Part shown: positions 16,960 to 24,916 of the stretch, piece after piece
Layout of the letters: every line of letters starts with the position of its first letter
Numbering within the stretch: position 1 is the stretch's first letter
Assembly: GCF_028401955.1 (NCBI RefSeq)
Contig: NZ_JAQOTJ010000006.1
Coordinates: 124,001 to 188,000 of the forward strand
Direction of reading: 5' to 3'
DNA: 64,000 nt
Origin: Bacillus sp. BP-3
GTDB taxonomy: Bacteria > Bacillota > Bacilli > Bacillales > Bacillaceae_G
Made by a program: the position numbers and the translations under genes
Notes under the pieces: model-generated
Told to the model about the DNA's origin: nothing
Seen by the model: only the letters and a program-made list of their open reading frames with translations
Databases searched by the model: none

Positions 16960-17544
16960 TCATATTAATTGTGATTTAAGTTTTTCTAAGGCTTTTTTAT
17001 GATTATAAGAAATTGTTTGTTCCGATTCTGATAAAATTCTCGAGATTTGTTTATTATTATATTCGTGAACATAATATAAATTTAGTATATGTAACTGCTT
17101 TTCTGTTAATAAATCTAAAGCTTTGTATAGCAATTCATCTGTAATATGCTCTTTTAAATGAATTTGATTTTCTTCAAATTGTTTACAAGTTCTATCTGTT
17201 AAATCACTGTTCATTACTTCCAACATGGTTGTATTATTATTTTCATCGCTAGTAATTGTCTTATCTAAAGTTAACAAATTCCTATTCATATTAAGGGTAA
17301 CTTTTTTATCAAAATCTATTGAATAAAAATAAATTAATTTACTAATATAGCTTAGCATTTTAACTTGTTTAAAATGGAGTTTAAACGCTTCATCTAGTAA
17401 TTGTTTGTTTTTACTTGTTGGCTCTTCTATTGCTTTTATAAATAATGAGTGATTCTTAGGATCTTTGAGAAACTGTTGTACAATAGGTTCTTCTAATTTT
17501 TTTTGGTATTTATTGTAGAACAATGCTAATTCCTTACTATTCAA
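16960..17544 (-). CDS. Sigma region-4-like subunit, SigO-like
   Basis: 194 residues. The C-terminal part (LLTEKQLHILNLYYVHEYNNKQISRILSESEQ) is a sigma region 4 helix-turn-helix that contacts the -35 element. The N-terminal half is helical and includes IDFDKKVTLNMNRNLLTLD, similar in layout to B. subtilis SigO. There is no region 2 in this protein; it is provided by the next gene. GGGAGGTTG precedes the ATG. The pair is a candidate two-subunit sigma factor, and it sits 1.3 kb from one of three copies of a shared upstream block. Confidence 0.75.
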   Translation of the reverse strand: MNSKELALFYNKYQKKLEEPIVQQFLKDPKNHSLFIKAIEEPTSKNKQLLDEAFKLHFKQVKMLSYISKLIYFYSIDFDKKVTLNMNRNLLTLDKTITSDENNNTTMLEVMNSDLTDRTCKQFEENQIHLKEHITDELLYKALDLLTEKQLHILNLYYVHEYNNKQISRILSESEQTISYNHKKALEKLKSQLI

Positions 17545-18210
17545 AAAAACAACCTCCCAATCTTTAAAAATATAAATGAAGGTATAAAAAATATCTAATT
17601 ATAAATAATGATATAAATTTAGCTGTATTTTAAAATTTATATCTTATTAATAAAAGAAGTAAAAAGGGATGGAAAATAAAAAAACAGTCTATTTATTTTA
17701 ATTTGCTAAGGAATTTTATAAATATAAAAGTAGCTTTAGATAAAAAAATAATTTTTATATAAGGATATATAAAAGTGAAAAAGAGAGTGATTTTTTATAT
17801 GATAGCTATCCATGTATATAGCTATTCATTACAAAGACTCTCTTCTAAATTATTATTTTGGGTTTCTTATGATTAAGAAACAATAAGTTTGTCTATTTTT
17901 CTTATCAGACTTTTAATTAAAATAAATTATTCATGAAACTTTTATGTAGCAGAGCATTTTGATAATTAATAGATAGAAATTTTCTAAAAACGAACATTTG
18001 TTCTATTTCTATTTTACCACTTTTTTCTTTAAAATGAAAGAGATTTTAGAGTGAACTAGGGGATTTGGAATAAATTTATTTCAAGAAAAAGCTAAGAAAC
18101 TTAGGTGTATGAAGGAATACTTTTTAGAGAAGCATGAGATGAAGTATTCTAATAATTCCCCAAGTAAATAGTTGTTATTTTATAGACTGATGTAAAGATA
18201 TACGCTTCCT
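17545..18210. other. AT-rich gap with a large hairpin and an orphan SOS box
   Basis: No gene of credible length. A hairpin lies at about 17776-17848 (outer arms AAAGAGAGT/ACTCTCTT, inner ATAGCTAT dyad). A LexA-type box CGAACATTTGTTCT at 17991-18004 fits GAAC-N4-GTTC, with a TAAAAT-like -10 beside it on the minus strand, but no gene follows in that direction for 450 bp. Confidence 0.55.
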
Positions 18211-18514
18211 TTGGTTGCAGAACTAAGAGAATATATAGAAAAAGCAATTATTTCATATAATAATGATGGATGTAAGTTTTGTATGGAGATAAAAGCAGGG
18301 GCAGAAAAAATGTATCCCATTTACTATGAAAGATACAATGATACGAAATTTAAGATTGGGTGTAATAGGTGGGATAGGATATTGGAGCTTGATTTGCTAT
18401 GACCAAATGAAGTTTCTAAATAAAAAAAGACCACAAAGCTTTTTTGAAAAAGATGCCTTGCAGCCTGATGATTTCGTATCTTTCCTAAATGAAATCAATC
18501 GTATTTCTTTTTGA
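18211..18514 (+). pseudogene. Broken small ORF, two overlapping frames
   Basis: The frame from a TTG at 18211 (VAELREYIEKAIISYN...) stops at 18402. The overlapping frame from 18326 continues with FLNKKRPQSFFEKDALQPDD to 18514. Together they look like one acidic protein of about 95 residues split by a frameshift. No family recognised and no clear ribosome-binding site. Confidence 0.3.
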
Positions 18515-18619
18515 ATCGACAGCGCGATATAAATACGTCTATTAACCTTATTATTTAATAATAGGAGCAGAAGCTAGTATGTTTGAATTTTGATTAAATG
18601 AATAGAAAAAGAGAATTCT

Positions 18620-18805
18620 CTATTTTTTTTCTTCTATTTTCACTTCTATGTATTCAAAGAAACTTGGTGGTTCATTTAAGGCTTCTTGTTTCAATTTTTC
18701 AAGCTCTTTTCGTTGGTTTGGATTTAATTTATCTAGTAGGTTCTTATCATTAGATATTTTTTGGGACAACACACTTCCCTCCTCAGATATTGAAGTTAAA
18801 TTCAT
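18620..18805 (-). CDS. 61-residue hypothetical protein
   Basis: Charged helical protein (MNLTSISEEGSVLSQKISND, then LDKLNPNQRKELEKLKQEAL). GAGGAGGGAAGTG overlaps the region near the start. Diverges from the conserved upstream block at 18842, so the two share an intergenic region. No family recognised. Confidence 0.4.
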   Translation of the reverse strand: MNLTSISEEGSVLSQKISNDKNLLDKLNPNQRKELEKLKQEALNEPPSFFEYIEVKIEEKK

Positions 18806-18841
18806 TATACTATATTAAAGTTTTTTTTCTATTTTTTTTAG

Positions 18842-18943
18842 TTATTCTACTTTCTTTTCACTTAATAGAGTAAGAGCATAATTTATTTAATGATTTGATT
18901 GAATATGCGTAGCTATTTTCAATCAAATTATTAAATTAAGCTC
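18842..18943 (+). promoter_or_regulatory. Shared upstream block, copy A
   Basis: Contains TTATTCTACTTTC-TTTTCACTTAATA-GAGTAAGAGC and, about 52 bp on, ATTAAATTAAGCTC, ending 30 bp before the ATG at 18974. The same two segments at the same spacing precede 42306 (copy B) and the minus-strand gene at 48820 (copy C). Proposed promoter of the split sigma factor; not proven. Confidence 0.6.
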
Positions 18944-18973
18944 AATTAGTGAGGAAAAAGGAGAGAATTTCTA

Positions 18974-19102
18974 ATGGCGGAACCAAAGATGGATCCAGCA
19001 GTATTTGCTGTACAAACATGGGTAAATGACAAGTGTCATAAGGTGAAGGGACTTCTTAATTTCACGACAAAAGCAATCTTTCATCTTTCATTTTCCATCT
19101 AG
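18974..19102 (+). pseudogene. Truncated paralogue of the 741-residue effector gene
   Basis: The first 25 or so codons (MAEPKMDPAVFAVQTWVND...) match the N-terminus of the protein at 42306 (MAEPVGDPAVFEVQKWVNE). The frame then turns into unrelated sequence and stops after 42 codons. Ribosome-binding site (GGAGAGAATTT) and upstream block are conserved with the intact gene, so this is a copy whose body was lost by deletion. Confidence 0.8.
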
Positions 19103-19521
19103 CATTGGGCTATCGTTCTGCACGCGTTTGAGGAAAAAATTCGTTCAGATAGAGTGTTAAATTTAATTTTTATATAGAACAATTGTTCTGTTTATGGTAA
19201 AATATACATATGGGAGATAGTTGAATATTCGAAGTCAGGCATTGTTAAAAGTTACTTTAACAGTAGTTGCAGAAAGGATTTTCGCTTTTGTTCCAATTAC
19301 AAAATAAAAACAATCTCAGAAGGTATCAGCACCGATGCAACACATACAAGTCGATTTTGGTTAGATCGAGGGCTGATTTTTTATAAATATATAAAATGAG
19401 ACTATTTTAATTGATAGTCTCATTCTTACTTTCTATGGAGTGGAAAGAAACCAACCAACCATCTAATTAAGTACTTTTTACCTAGAAAATGAAAAGTTTT
19501 ATTATTGGCTTGAGGGGGCAT
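19103..19521. other. Intergenic stretch with SOS-like box and terminator
   Basis: AGAACAATTGTTCT at 19177-19190 fits the GAAC-N4-GTTC LexA pattern and lies next to TAAAAT on the plus strand. A terminator-like element at about 19327-19387 pairs ATCAGC(A)CC with GGGCTGAT before T6. No gene of credible length between them, so the transcript could be a non-coding or decayed leader. Confidence 0.45.
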
Positions 19522-19653
19522 ATGTTGATGACAAAGGAACAGTTAGCAAAAGCAGCAGTTAAGTTAGGCTTGCAAGTGAATAGAATTACAAAAGCAACTG
19601 ATATTTTAAAAATATGCCTAGATGAATCCTATAAAGATAAACAAAATACGTAA
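19522..19653 (+). CDS. 43-residue hypothetical protein
   Basis: ATG at 19522 behind GAGGGGG encodes MLMTKEQLAKAAVKLGLQV and ends in ESYKDKQNT. Predicted helical. Followed by the bidirectional hairpin at 19651-19689. Typical of small prophage-associated ORFs; no function known. Confidence 0.4.
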   Translation: MLMTKEQLAKAAVKLGLQVNRITKATDILKICLDESYKDKQNT

Positions 19654-19689
19654 AAAAGAAGACTTCTTCTATAATAGTCTTCTTTTTTA
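19651..19689. terminator. Bidirectional terminator between small ORF and repressor
   Basis: Arms AAAAAGAAGACT and AGTCTTCTTTTT, loop of about 11 bases. Confidence 0.75.
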
Positions 19690-20040
19690 ATTATTCTTTT
19701 TCATTTGCATATAATTCACGTACATTTCTAATTGTTCCCAAGCTTTTTTCCGTTCTTCTTCTGGAAGACTCTCGATTATTGCCATTATATTTTTTCCTTC
19801 TTCACTTACTATTTTATCTTCTTCTGTAGTAAGTTCTGGGTCTTCTGATCTGCCTAATAAATAGTCTGTAGTTACATTAAAATAATCAGCTATTTTTTCT
19901 AAAGTTTCACGACCGGGTGCTTTCATTCCTTTTTCAAATTTAGAAACACTAGCCTTAGTTATTCCTATAGCTGTAGCAAATTGTTCTTGAGTAAGTTTAT
20001 GTTCAGTTCTTAATAATTTCACACGCTCATTTAATTCCAT
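19687..20040 (-). CDS. Prophage XRE-family repressor
   Basis: 117 residues, with an N-terminal HTH (LTQEQFATAIGITKASVSKFEKG, recognition helix about 27-38), the typical DYFNVTTDYLLGRSEDPE after it and an acidic helical C-terminus. No peptidase domain, so induction is not by LexA-type self-cleavage. Divergent from the broken cro-like gene, with near-palindromic GTTTCCTA-type operators in the shared region. Confidence 0.85.
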   Translation of the reverse strand: MELNERVKLLRTEHKLTQEQFATAIGITKASVSKFEKGMKAPGRETLEKIADYFNVTTDYLLGRSEDPELTTEEDKIVSEEGKNIMAIIESLPEEERKKAWEQLEMYVNYMQMKKNN

Positions 20041-20091
20041 TTTTTAACCCTCCTCTTTTTACGTATTTACGTAAGTTACTTTTATTATATT

Positions 20092-20466
20092 GTTTCCTAT
20101 TAGGAAACGCAAATCCCTGAAAAGTTAACCTCTAGGAAATTTTTTATAAAAAACACTTGAAGTTTCCTACTGGGAAACTTATAATAAGTATATAGACATT
20201 AGAAGGGAGTGATTAAGTGCTAAATAACAATAAAAAAACAAAGTTAAAAATAGCTTTTGATAACTCTGATTTCACATACGGAAAATTAGCGGAGATTGTT
20301 GGTATATCAAAGAGTTATTGCTATAAAATCATAAATGTTCATAAATATAAAAAAATATTTATTATGGAACGGCAGCTAAAATTGCAAAAGCTTTGAATGA
20401 AGATATGTCAGAACTGTTTAATGAACACCAAATTTTTTTTAATCATATAGTTTCCCTTAGGGATAC
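20092..20466. promoter_or_regulatory. Three prophage repressor operators
   Basis: Near-palindromes of 17 bp: GTTTCCTATTAGGAAAC at 20092-20108, GTTTCCTACTGGGAAAC at 20162-20178 and GTTTCCCTTAGGGATAC at 20450-20466. A half-site CTAGGAAA lies near 20132. The first two flank the divergent promoters and the third is 20 bp before the antirepressor, so the XRE repressor probably controls all three units. Confidence 0.75.
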
Positions 20467-20473
20467 AATGTAA
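20217..20473 (+). pseudogene. Frameshifted Cro-like HTH gene
   Basis: GTG at 20217 behind AGAAGGGAGTG starts LNNNKKTKLKIAFDNSDFTY, then YGKLAEIVGISKSYCYKII, an HTH. The frame breaks at an A/T-rich run near 20360, after which another frame continues YGTAAKIAKALNEDMSELF to a stop at 20471-20473. One indel in the oligo-A tract would restore a protein of about 85 residues. It occupies the cro position opposite the repressor. Confidence 0.7.
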
Positions 20474-20485
20474 GGAGAGAAGAAC

Positions 20486-21217
20486 ATGAATCAATTAAAA
20501 GTCGTTGCTAATGAAATGCTTCCAATTTATCAAAATGAGGTAGGAGAAAAGTTCGTAAATGCTAGAGAATTGTATGAGCAACTTTTAGTATCAACTCCAT
20601 TTCCTAAATGGATTGAAGGAAGAATTGAAGGCTATAGTTTCACTGACAATGAAGACTTTTGGACATATTTTTCCGTAAGCACTGGTGGTAGACCTTTAAA
20701 GGAATACATATTCACTTTAGATGCTGGTAAAGAGCTTGCGGTGATTGAGAATAACGAAATAGGAAAAGCAATTCGCAAATATTTCATCGAAATAGAAAAA
20801 CGTTCTTATCAGCAACAATCCAATTCACCATTACAAGCTTTACAAATCGCTATTAATCAAATGGTGTTACAAGAACAAAAAATAATTCAACTTGAACAAC
20901 AAGTAACAATTGTGCAGCACCGTATTAATAGCTTAGACACACTCGATACAGATGGTGATTTGCAGCAACGATTAAACAAAATGATTCAGCGTTTTGCTTG
21001 GAGCCAAGGCATTAACTTCAATAAAGCTTGGAAAATGTTCAGAAGTGCATTTAACAAAGCATACAGAACGAATTTGAAAACAAAAGTAAATAACTACAAA
21101 GAAAAGCATGGTTTAAAACAGCTGACAGTTCCACGGTACTTAGCGCTTACAAACCAATTAGAAGATGCAGTTAGAGTAGCAGATAAGCTTCTGAATAAAG
21201 AGAATGAGATAGCATAA
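20486..21217 (+). CDS. Phage antirepressor (AntA/AntB N-terminus, ORF6C-like C-terminus)
   Basis: 243 residues. The N-terminal 100 residues (GEKFVNARELYEQL, then FPKWIEGRIEGYSFTDNEDF) match AntA/AntB antirepressor domains. A coiled coil rich in Gln (about 115-150) and a C-terminal RFAWSQGINFNKAWKMFRSA region like ORF6C follow. Good site AAGGAGAG before ATG. Such proteins bind the prophage repressor to trigger induction. An operator lies just upstream. Confidence 0.85.
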   Translation: MNQLKVVANEMLPIYQNEVGEKFVNARELYEQLLVSTPFPKWIEGRIEGYSFTDNEDFWTYFSVSTGGRPLKEYIFTLDAGKELAVIENNEIGKAIRKYFIEIEKRSYQQQSNSPLQALQIAINQMVLQEQKIIQLEQQVTIVQHRINSLDTLDTDGDLQQRLNKMIQRFAWSQGINFNKAWKMFRSAFNKAYRTNLKTKVNNYKEKHGLKQLTVPRYLALTNQLEDAVRVADKLLNKENEIA

Positions 21218-21608
21218 GAAAACTACAAAACGTGACTATATAGAAGAACAAATCACTTCATTCCCCATTTTTGGTGAGTGAAGATCTAGAACCTATAAAT
21301 ATCAGTATAAATTGATGTTTATAAGAACACCTTCTTCCGTCGAACGTATTTGCCAAAAAGGCGGGAAATCCTACAAAAATAGACGGGCTCTGTACCTGTC
21401 GAAATGATCTAGAACGACATATTGACGCTCTGATGTATGTTGTATTCCCATGCTGTAACACAAAGTTTTCGATCATTACGATGCGTACAGCATCAATAAA
21501 ACGAGAAAAGCGCCCCGATGCCGCGGGACGCTTTGGAGAATAAAACTCATTTTTTTGATACATCTATTGTATCATGCTTGTTCTCCCAATAAAAGGAGGA
21601 AAAGAAGG
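21218..21608. other. Phage-type intergenic region with GC-rich hairpin
   Basis: No convincing gene. A strong hairpin at about 21510-21537 (AAAGCGCCCCG / CGGGACGCTTT) stands out from the AT-rich surroundings but lacks a following T-run, so it is more likely an RNA structure or recombination relic than a terminator. Confidence 0.4.
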
Positions 21609-21821
21609 ATGTTAGAAAATGCCATGATTATGCACAACGGTTACGGAATTAAAGACCCGCAAGAGTATGAGCCAGTACCAGTTGAAGATGAATGTGGGAT
21701 TGAAGTTTTTTGTGGTGATGAAATTCTTGTAGCTCCAAATGGAAGTGTCGTCTTAAAAGAAAATGCAGTTGAGTATTTAACAAATGTTCTTGGCTACACG
21801 ATTAGAAAGGCGGGAGAATGA
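21609..21821 (+). CDS. Small phage protein, 70 residues
   Basis: Acidic protein MLENAMIMHNGYGIKDPQEY, with CGIEVFCGDEILVAPNGSVV resembling short phage proteins of early regions. ATG at 21609 follows AAAGGAGGAAAAG. The stop is 1 bp before the next ATG (21823), showing coupling. Function unknown. Confidence 0.6.
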   Translation: MLENAMIMHNGYGIKDPQEYEPVPVEDECGIEVFCGDEILVAPNGSVVLKENAVEYLTNVLGYTIRKAGE

Positions 21822-21822
21822 G

Positions 21823-21999
21823 ATGTCATTACAAAACAAAATCCAAGCTGAAATTCAAATTTTGATAAACATCATCGAACGTGAGAAGAAAAATCCAGAT
21901 AAATATACAGCAGCATCATTAGTCGCTTATGAATACGGTTTACAAGCACTCATGGAAGTTTATGAAGCAAGTAAGCAATTAGAAGTAGCACCATTTTAA
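21823..21999 (+). CDS. Small phage protein, 58 residues
   Basis: Helical MSLQNKIQAEIQILINIIER, then VAYEYGLQALMEVYEAS. ATG at 21823 follows GGCGGGAGAATGAG inside the end of the preceding gene. No known domain. Confidence 0.6.
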   Translation: MSLQNKIQAEIQILINIIEREKKNPDKYTAASLVAYEYGLQALMEVYEASKQLEVAPF

Positions 22000-22006
22000 G
22001 GAGGAT

Positions 22007-22171
22007 GCTGGGTACGAATGTGTTACATCAATCCAAAAGATATATAAACATGGTAAACCGTATAAAAATGTGAACCAAAAAATTAGCGGATTGAGTAAGA
22101 AGAGAACTTCGGTGTATGCAGGTCAATGTGATGAATTTAGTTACATGTGCGTTAAGAGGAAGGTGGATTAA
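22007..22171 (+). pseudogene. Small open frame without start codon
   Basis: The frame reading GYECVTSIQKIYKHGKPYKN and ending QCDEFSYMCVKRKVD overlaps the next ATG (TAATG at 22169-22173), as coupled genes do. No usable start codon is visible after AAGGAGG; an overlapping ATG at 22010 is in a different frame. Probably a small phage gene damaged near its start. Confidence 0.35.
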
Positions 22172-22604
22172 TGGTAGCTTTCAGAGTTAGTAAAAATAAA
22201 AACTACACAACAATTAATAATACAGGTCTTCGGGATGAACGCTTAACTTGGAAAGCTAAAGGGATTTTGGTATATATCCTTTCTCTTCCGGATGATTGGG
22301 TTTTCTATATGGAAGAAATTTCAAAACATTCTAAAGATGGAATTGCAAGTTTGAAGGCGGGCATGAAGGAACTAAAAGAATGTGGTTATGTTAAACGGTT
22401 CCCAATAAAAGGAGAAGACGGAAAAATTCATAAATGGGAAACGATTATTTATGAAGTACCACAAGTCGAAAAACCACAAGTAGAAATTCCACCCATGGAA
22501 AACCTACCAGTAGAAAATGAACTGCTACTAAGTACTAATATACCAAGTACTAATAATACTAATTCTGCACAAAAGAAAAGTCTACGTAAAAACGTGAGCG
22601 AAAG
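22171..22604 (+). pseudogene. Phage replication-initiator-like gene cut by IS6
   Basis: The intact part shows MVAFRVSKNKNYTTINNTGL and RLTWKAKGILVYILSLPDDW, then KDGIASLKAGMKELKECGYV, the winged-helix N-terminal domain common to DnaD-type phage replisome organisers. A Pro/Glu-rich linker follows. At 22605 the IS6 terminal repeat begins and the frame runs into it (stop at 22740). The expected C-terminal domain is absent, and no matching 8-bp target duplication flanks the IS, so DNA beyond it was deleted. Confidence 0.75.
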
Positions 22605-23467
22605 GGTTCTGGTGCAAAAACTTCAGGACAATTGCAATAAATCTACAAATCTTGGACATATTGATACTACTAATTTAAAGAAGGTGCGTGATTGGTATGG
22701 AAAAGGAAAATGTATTCAAATGGAAGCATTATCAACCTGATATTATTTTGTTAACGGTAAGATGGTACCTACGGTACAACCTCAGTTTTCGTGATTTAGT
22801 GGAAATGATGGAGGAACGGGGCTTATCCATTTCTCATACAACGATTATGCGTTGGGTTCATCAGTACGGTCCTGAATTGGACAAACGAATCCGACGTCAC
22901 CTTAAACAAACAAGTGACTCCTGGAGGGTCGATGAAACATATATCAAAGTAAAAGGTCAATGGATGTACCTGTATCGTGCTGTTGATTCGAAAGGAAATA
23001 CAATCGATTTTTACCTGAGCAAAACAAGGGACCAGAAGGCTGCAAAGCGCTTTTTCAAGAAGGCATTGCAGTCTTTTCATGTTTCAAAACCTCGTGTTAT
23101 AACAGTCGATAAAAATCCAGCTTATCCTATAGCAATTGAACAGTTGAAAAAAGAAAAAAGTATACCTGGTGGTATGCGACTTAGACAACAAAAGTACTTG
23201 AATAACATAGTAGAACAAGATCATCGCTTTATAAAGAAGCGAATTCGTTCTATGCTAGGGTTCAAATGTTTTGACACAGCTACATCCATTCTTTCTGGAG
23301 TAGAAACCATGCATATGATTAAAAAAGGACAGGTTGCTTTACGAGATCAGTCTGTCCAAAATCAGAAAGAATTCATCCATCAATTGTTTGGACTTACAGC
23401 ATAAGATACGATTCCGTTAGGAATCTATGCGCTTTATTATCTTTTATTCTATTTTTGCACCAGAACG
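22605..23467 (+). mobile_element. IS6-family (IS240-like) insertion sequence, complete
   Basis: 863 bp between GGTTCTGGTGCAAAAAC and its complement TTTTTGCACCAGAAC. Contains one intact transposase. The flanking octamers do not match, which suggests replicon fusion, adjacent deletion or homologous exchange with another copy after insertion. Confidence 0.9.
22697..23404 (+). CDS. IS6-family DDE transposase
   Basis: 235 residues. The catalytic residues sit in WRVDETYIKVKG (first Asp), VITVDKNPAYP (second Asp) and NNIVEQDHRFIKKR (Glu). An HTH lies near the N-terminus (SFRDLVEMMEERGLSISHTT). Full length for the family, so probably active. ATG at 22697 is chosen over 22688 because it gives the usual MEKENVFKWKHYQPDII start. 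Confidence 0.92.
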   Translation: MEKENVFKWKHYQPDIILLTVRWYLRYNLSFRDLVEMMEERGLSISHTTIMRWVHQYGPELDKRIRRHLKQTSDSWRVDETYIKVKGQWMYLYRAVDSKGNTIDFYLSKTRDQKAAKRFFKKALQSFHVSKPRVITVDKNPAYPIAIEQLKKEKSIPGGMRLRQQKYLNNIVEQDHRFIKKRIRSMLGFKCFDTATSILSGVETMHMIKKGQVALRDQSVQNQKEFIHQLFGLTA

Positions 23468-23607
23468 AGACGTTATGTTAACCGAATATGAATCTTTATT
23501 CATCGCCATTTTCATAGTTTAAAAGGACAACTCGTACCCATTTTTTAAGGATAGAGGGAACAATCATGACGTAAAGTGCAAAACAAGCCCCTTAGAATAT
23601 TGATTCT

Positions 23608-24516
23608 TTACTCCCACCAATGTTTCATCTCACTAATTCCAACATCCCACAGCTTAGCGTTTCCGGAAACGCTAATGGTCAGCTTGTTTACCTTGTTAAA
23701 AGGCAACTCCCGTAAAGCCACTGCTCCTTGAGAAGCTTGTTCGTTTAATCGATATACTTCTTGTCCATCTACAATTATTTTGGCTTCACCCTTAAAGTCT
23801 ACATTGTCCGGAATGCCGAAATAAAAATAAAACCAGACATTTTCTTTGTTCCCAAGAATATAGTTGTATGTTTTGGTTGATTTACCTTCACTGCTATACA
23901 CGTTCATTTTCGGCTCTATTCGCTCACCTGCTACAGTGAAACCTGGGAGGTTCTCAGTCATAGGTGTAGTTCCTGTCATTTCTTTCATAACAGTTAATGT
24001 TTGAATAGGGCCTTCTCTTTTTTTGTTGATTTCAGAGACCACCATGACTCCAATTATAAGGACAACAATAGATAGAGCCGAAGCCATGAGCTTTTTATAA
24101 GAAATTTTTGAAGAAAATCTAACTCTATAGGCAACATAGCCAATCATTGCACCTAATGTATTGGAAATAACATCATTTACATCAAAGCTACCAAGATATG
24201 TTAAAGCCTGAATAGTTTCTAAAACGAGAATCGCTAAAACAAACAAGGATATGAACTTCCCAAATCTGACACGATACAATAAGGGAAATAGTATTCCAAA
24301 AGGGATAAAAGCAGCAATGTTTCCAAAATCAACAATCCATGAATAATTTAGTTCTGGAAATTTAAGTGGTACTCCTTCTGGAACAAGGATAAAGGTGTAC
24401 CGTTCTACACTGGTTACACTATCGAGCCTGTTAAACGCAAAGAACATAAAAAATAAAACTAAAATCGTATAGCATATGGTACCAGCTAAAATGATTTTCC
24501 GTGATTTCGTTTCCAT
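23608..24516 (-). CDS. VanZ-like membrane protein with extracellular C-terminal domain
   Basis: 302 residues. Five hydrophobic helices over about residues 1-175 include the VanZ pattern (NIAAFIPFGILFPLL, ETIQALTYLGSFDVNDVISNTLG with the conserved FDVNDV). A beta-rich C-terminal part (about 195-302) with VWFYFYFGIPDN and ITISVSGNAKLWDVGISEM resembles NPCBM/NEW2 carbohydrate-binding modules. VanZ-type proteins are linked to lipoglycopeptide tolerance but the biochemical role is unclear. AAGGAGAT precedes the ATG. Confidence 0.8.
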   Translation of the reverse strand: METKSRKIILAGTICYTILVLFFMFFAFNRLDSVTSVERYTFILVPEGVPLKFPELNYSWIVDFGNIAAFIPFGILFPLLYRVRFGKFISLFVLAILVLETIQALTYLGSFDVNDVISNTLGAMIGYVAYRVRFSSKISYKKLMASALSIVVLIIGVMVVSEINKKREGPIQTLTVMKEMTGTTPMTENLPGFTVAGERIEPKMNVYSSEGKSTKTYNYILGNKENVWFYFYFGIPDNVDFKGEAKIIVDGQEVYRLNEQASQGAVALRELPFNKVNKLTISVSGNAKLWDVGISEMKHWWE

Positions 24517-24916
24517 AATATCTCCTTAATTTCAACATATTATTTACCACAAATATTATAATACTAAAATATCAGTTTTTTTAAAAAAACCGGGAATATG
24601 ATAATTCTAGCCAAAATCTAGTTTTATTTATACTAGGAATATATTAATATCATGTATAACTCATACTTTGTTTGATTTATTTGTGTTTACATTGTTTTTT
24701 ATACACAAATGAAAGCAAATAATTTGAATCGAACGATAAGTTTGCGGCCAAGCTTATCGTTCGATTTTTTTATGGAAAAAATATCGTTCTAGGGTTTCAA
24801 AGAGAAAAAATAGAGTACAAATCAGGGAAACTATTTTGTAAAATGATAATAAAATTGTTGGATTTTCAAAAAAGCCTTCACGCAATGATAATTGCATGAA
24901 GGCTTTTGATGTTTTC
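24517..24916. other. Gap with two terminator hairpins
   Basis: At 24727-24772, AATCGAACGATAAG pairs with CTTATCGTTCGATT and ends in T7, a plus-strand terminator with no visible plus-strand gene before it. At 24871-24908, AAAGCCTTCACGCAAT pairs with ATTGCATGAAGGCTTT and serves the hydrolase gene on the minus strand. Nothing coding seen. Confidence 0.65.

Noticed and set aside
21258-21563. 101-codon minus-strand frame between antirepressor and small phage genes
   Set aside because: Composition is unlike a protein of this genome, with no ribosome site; it covers a GC-rich hairpin region.
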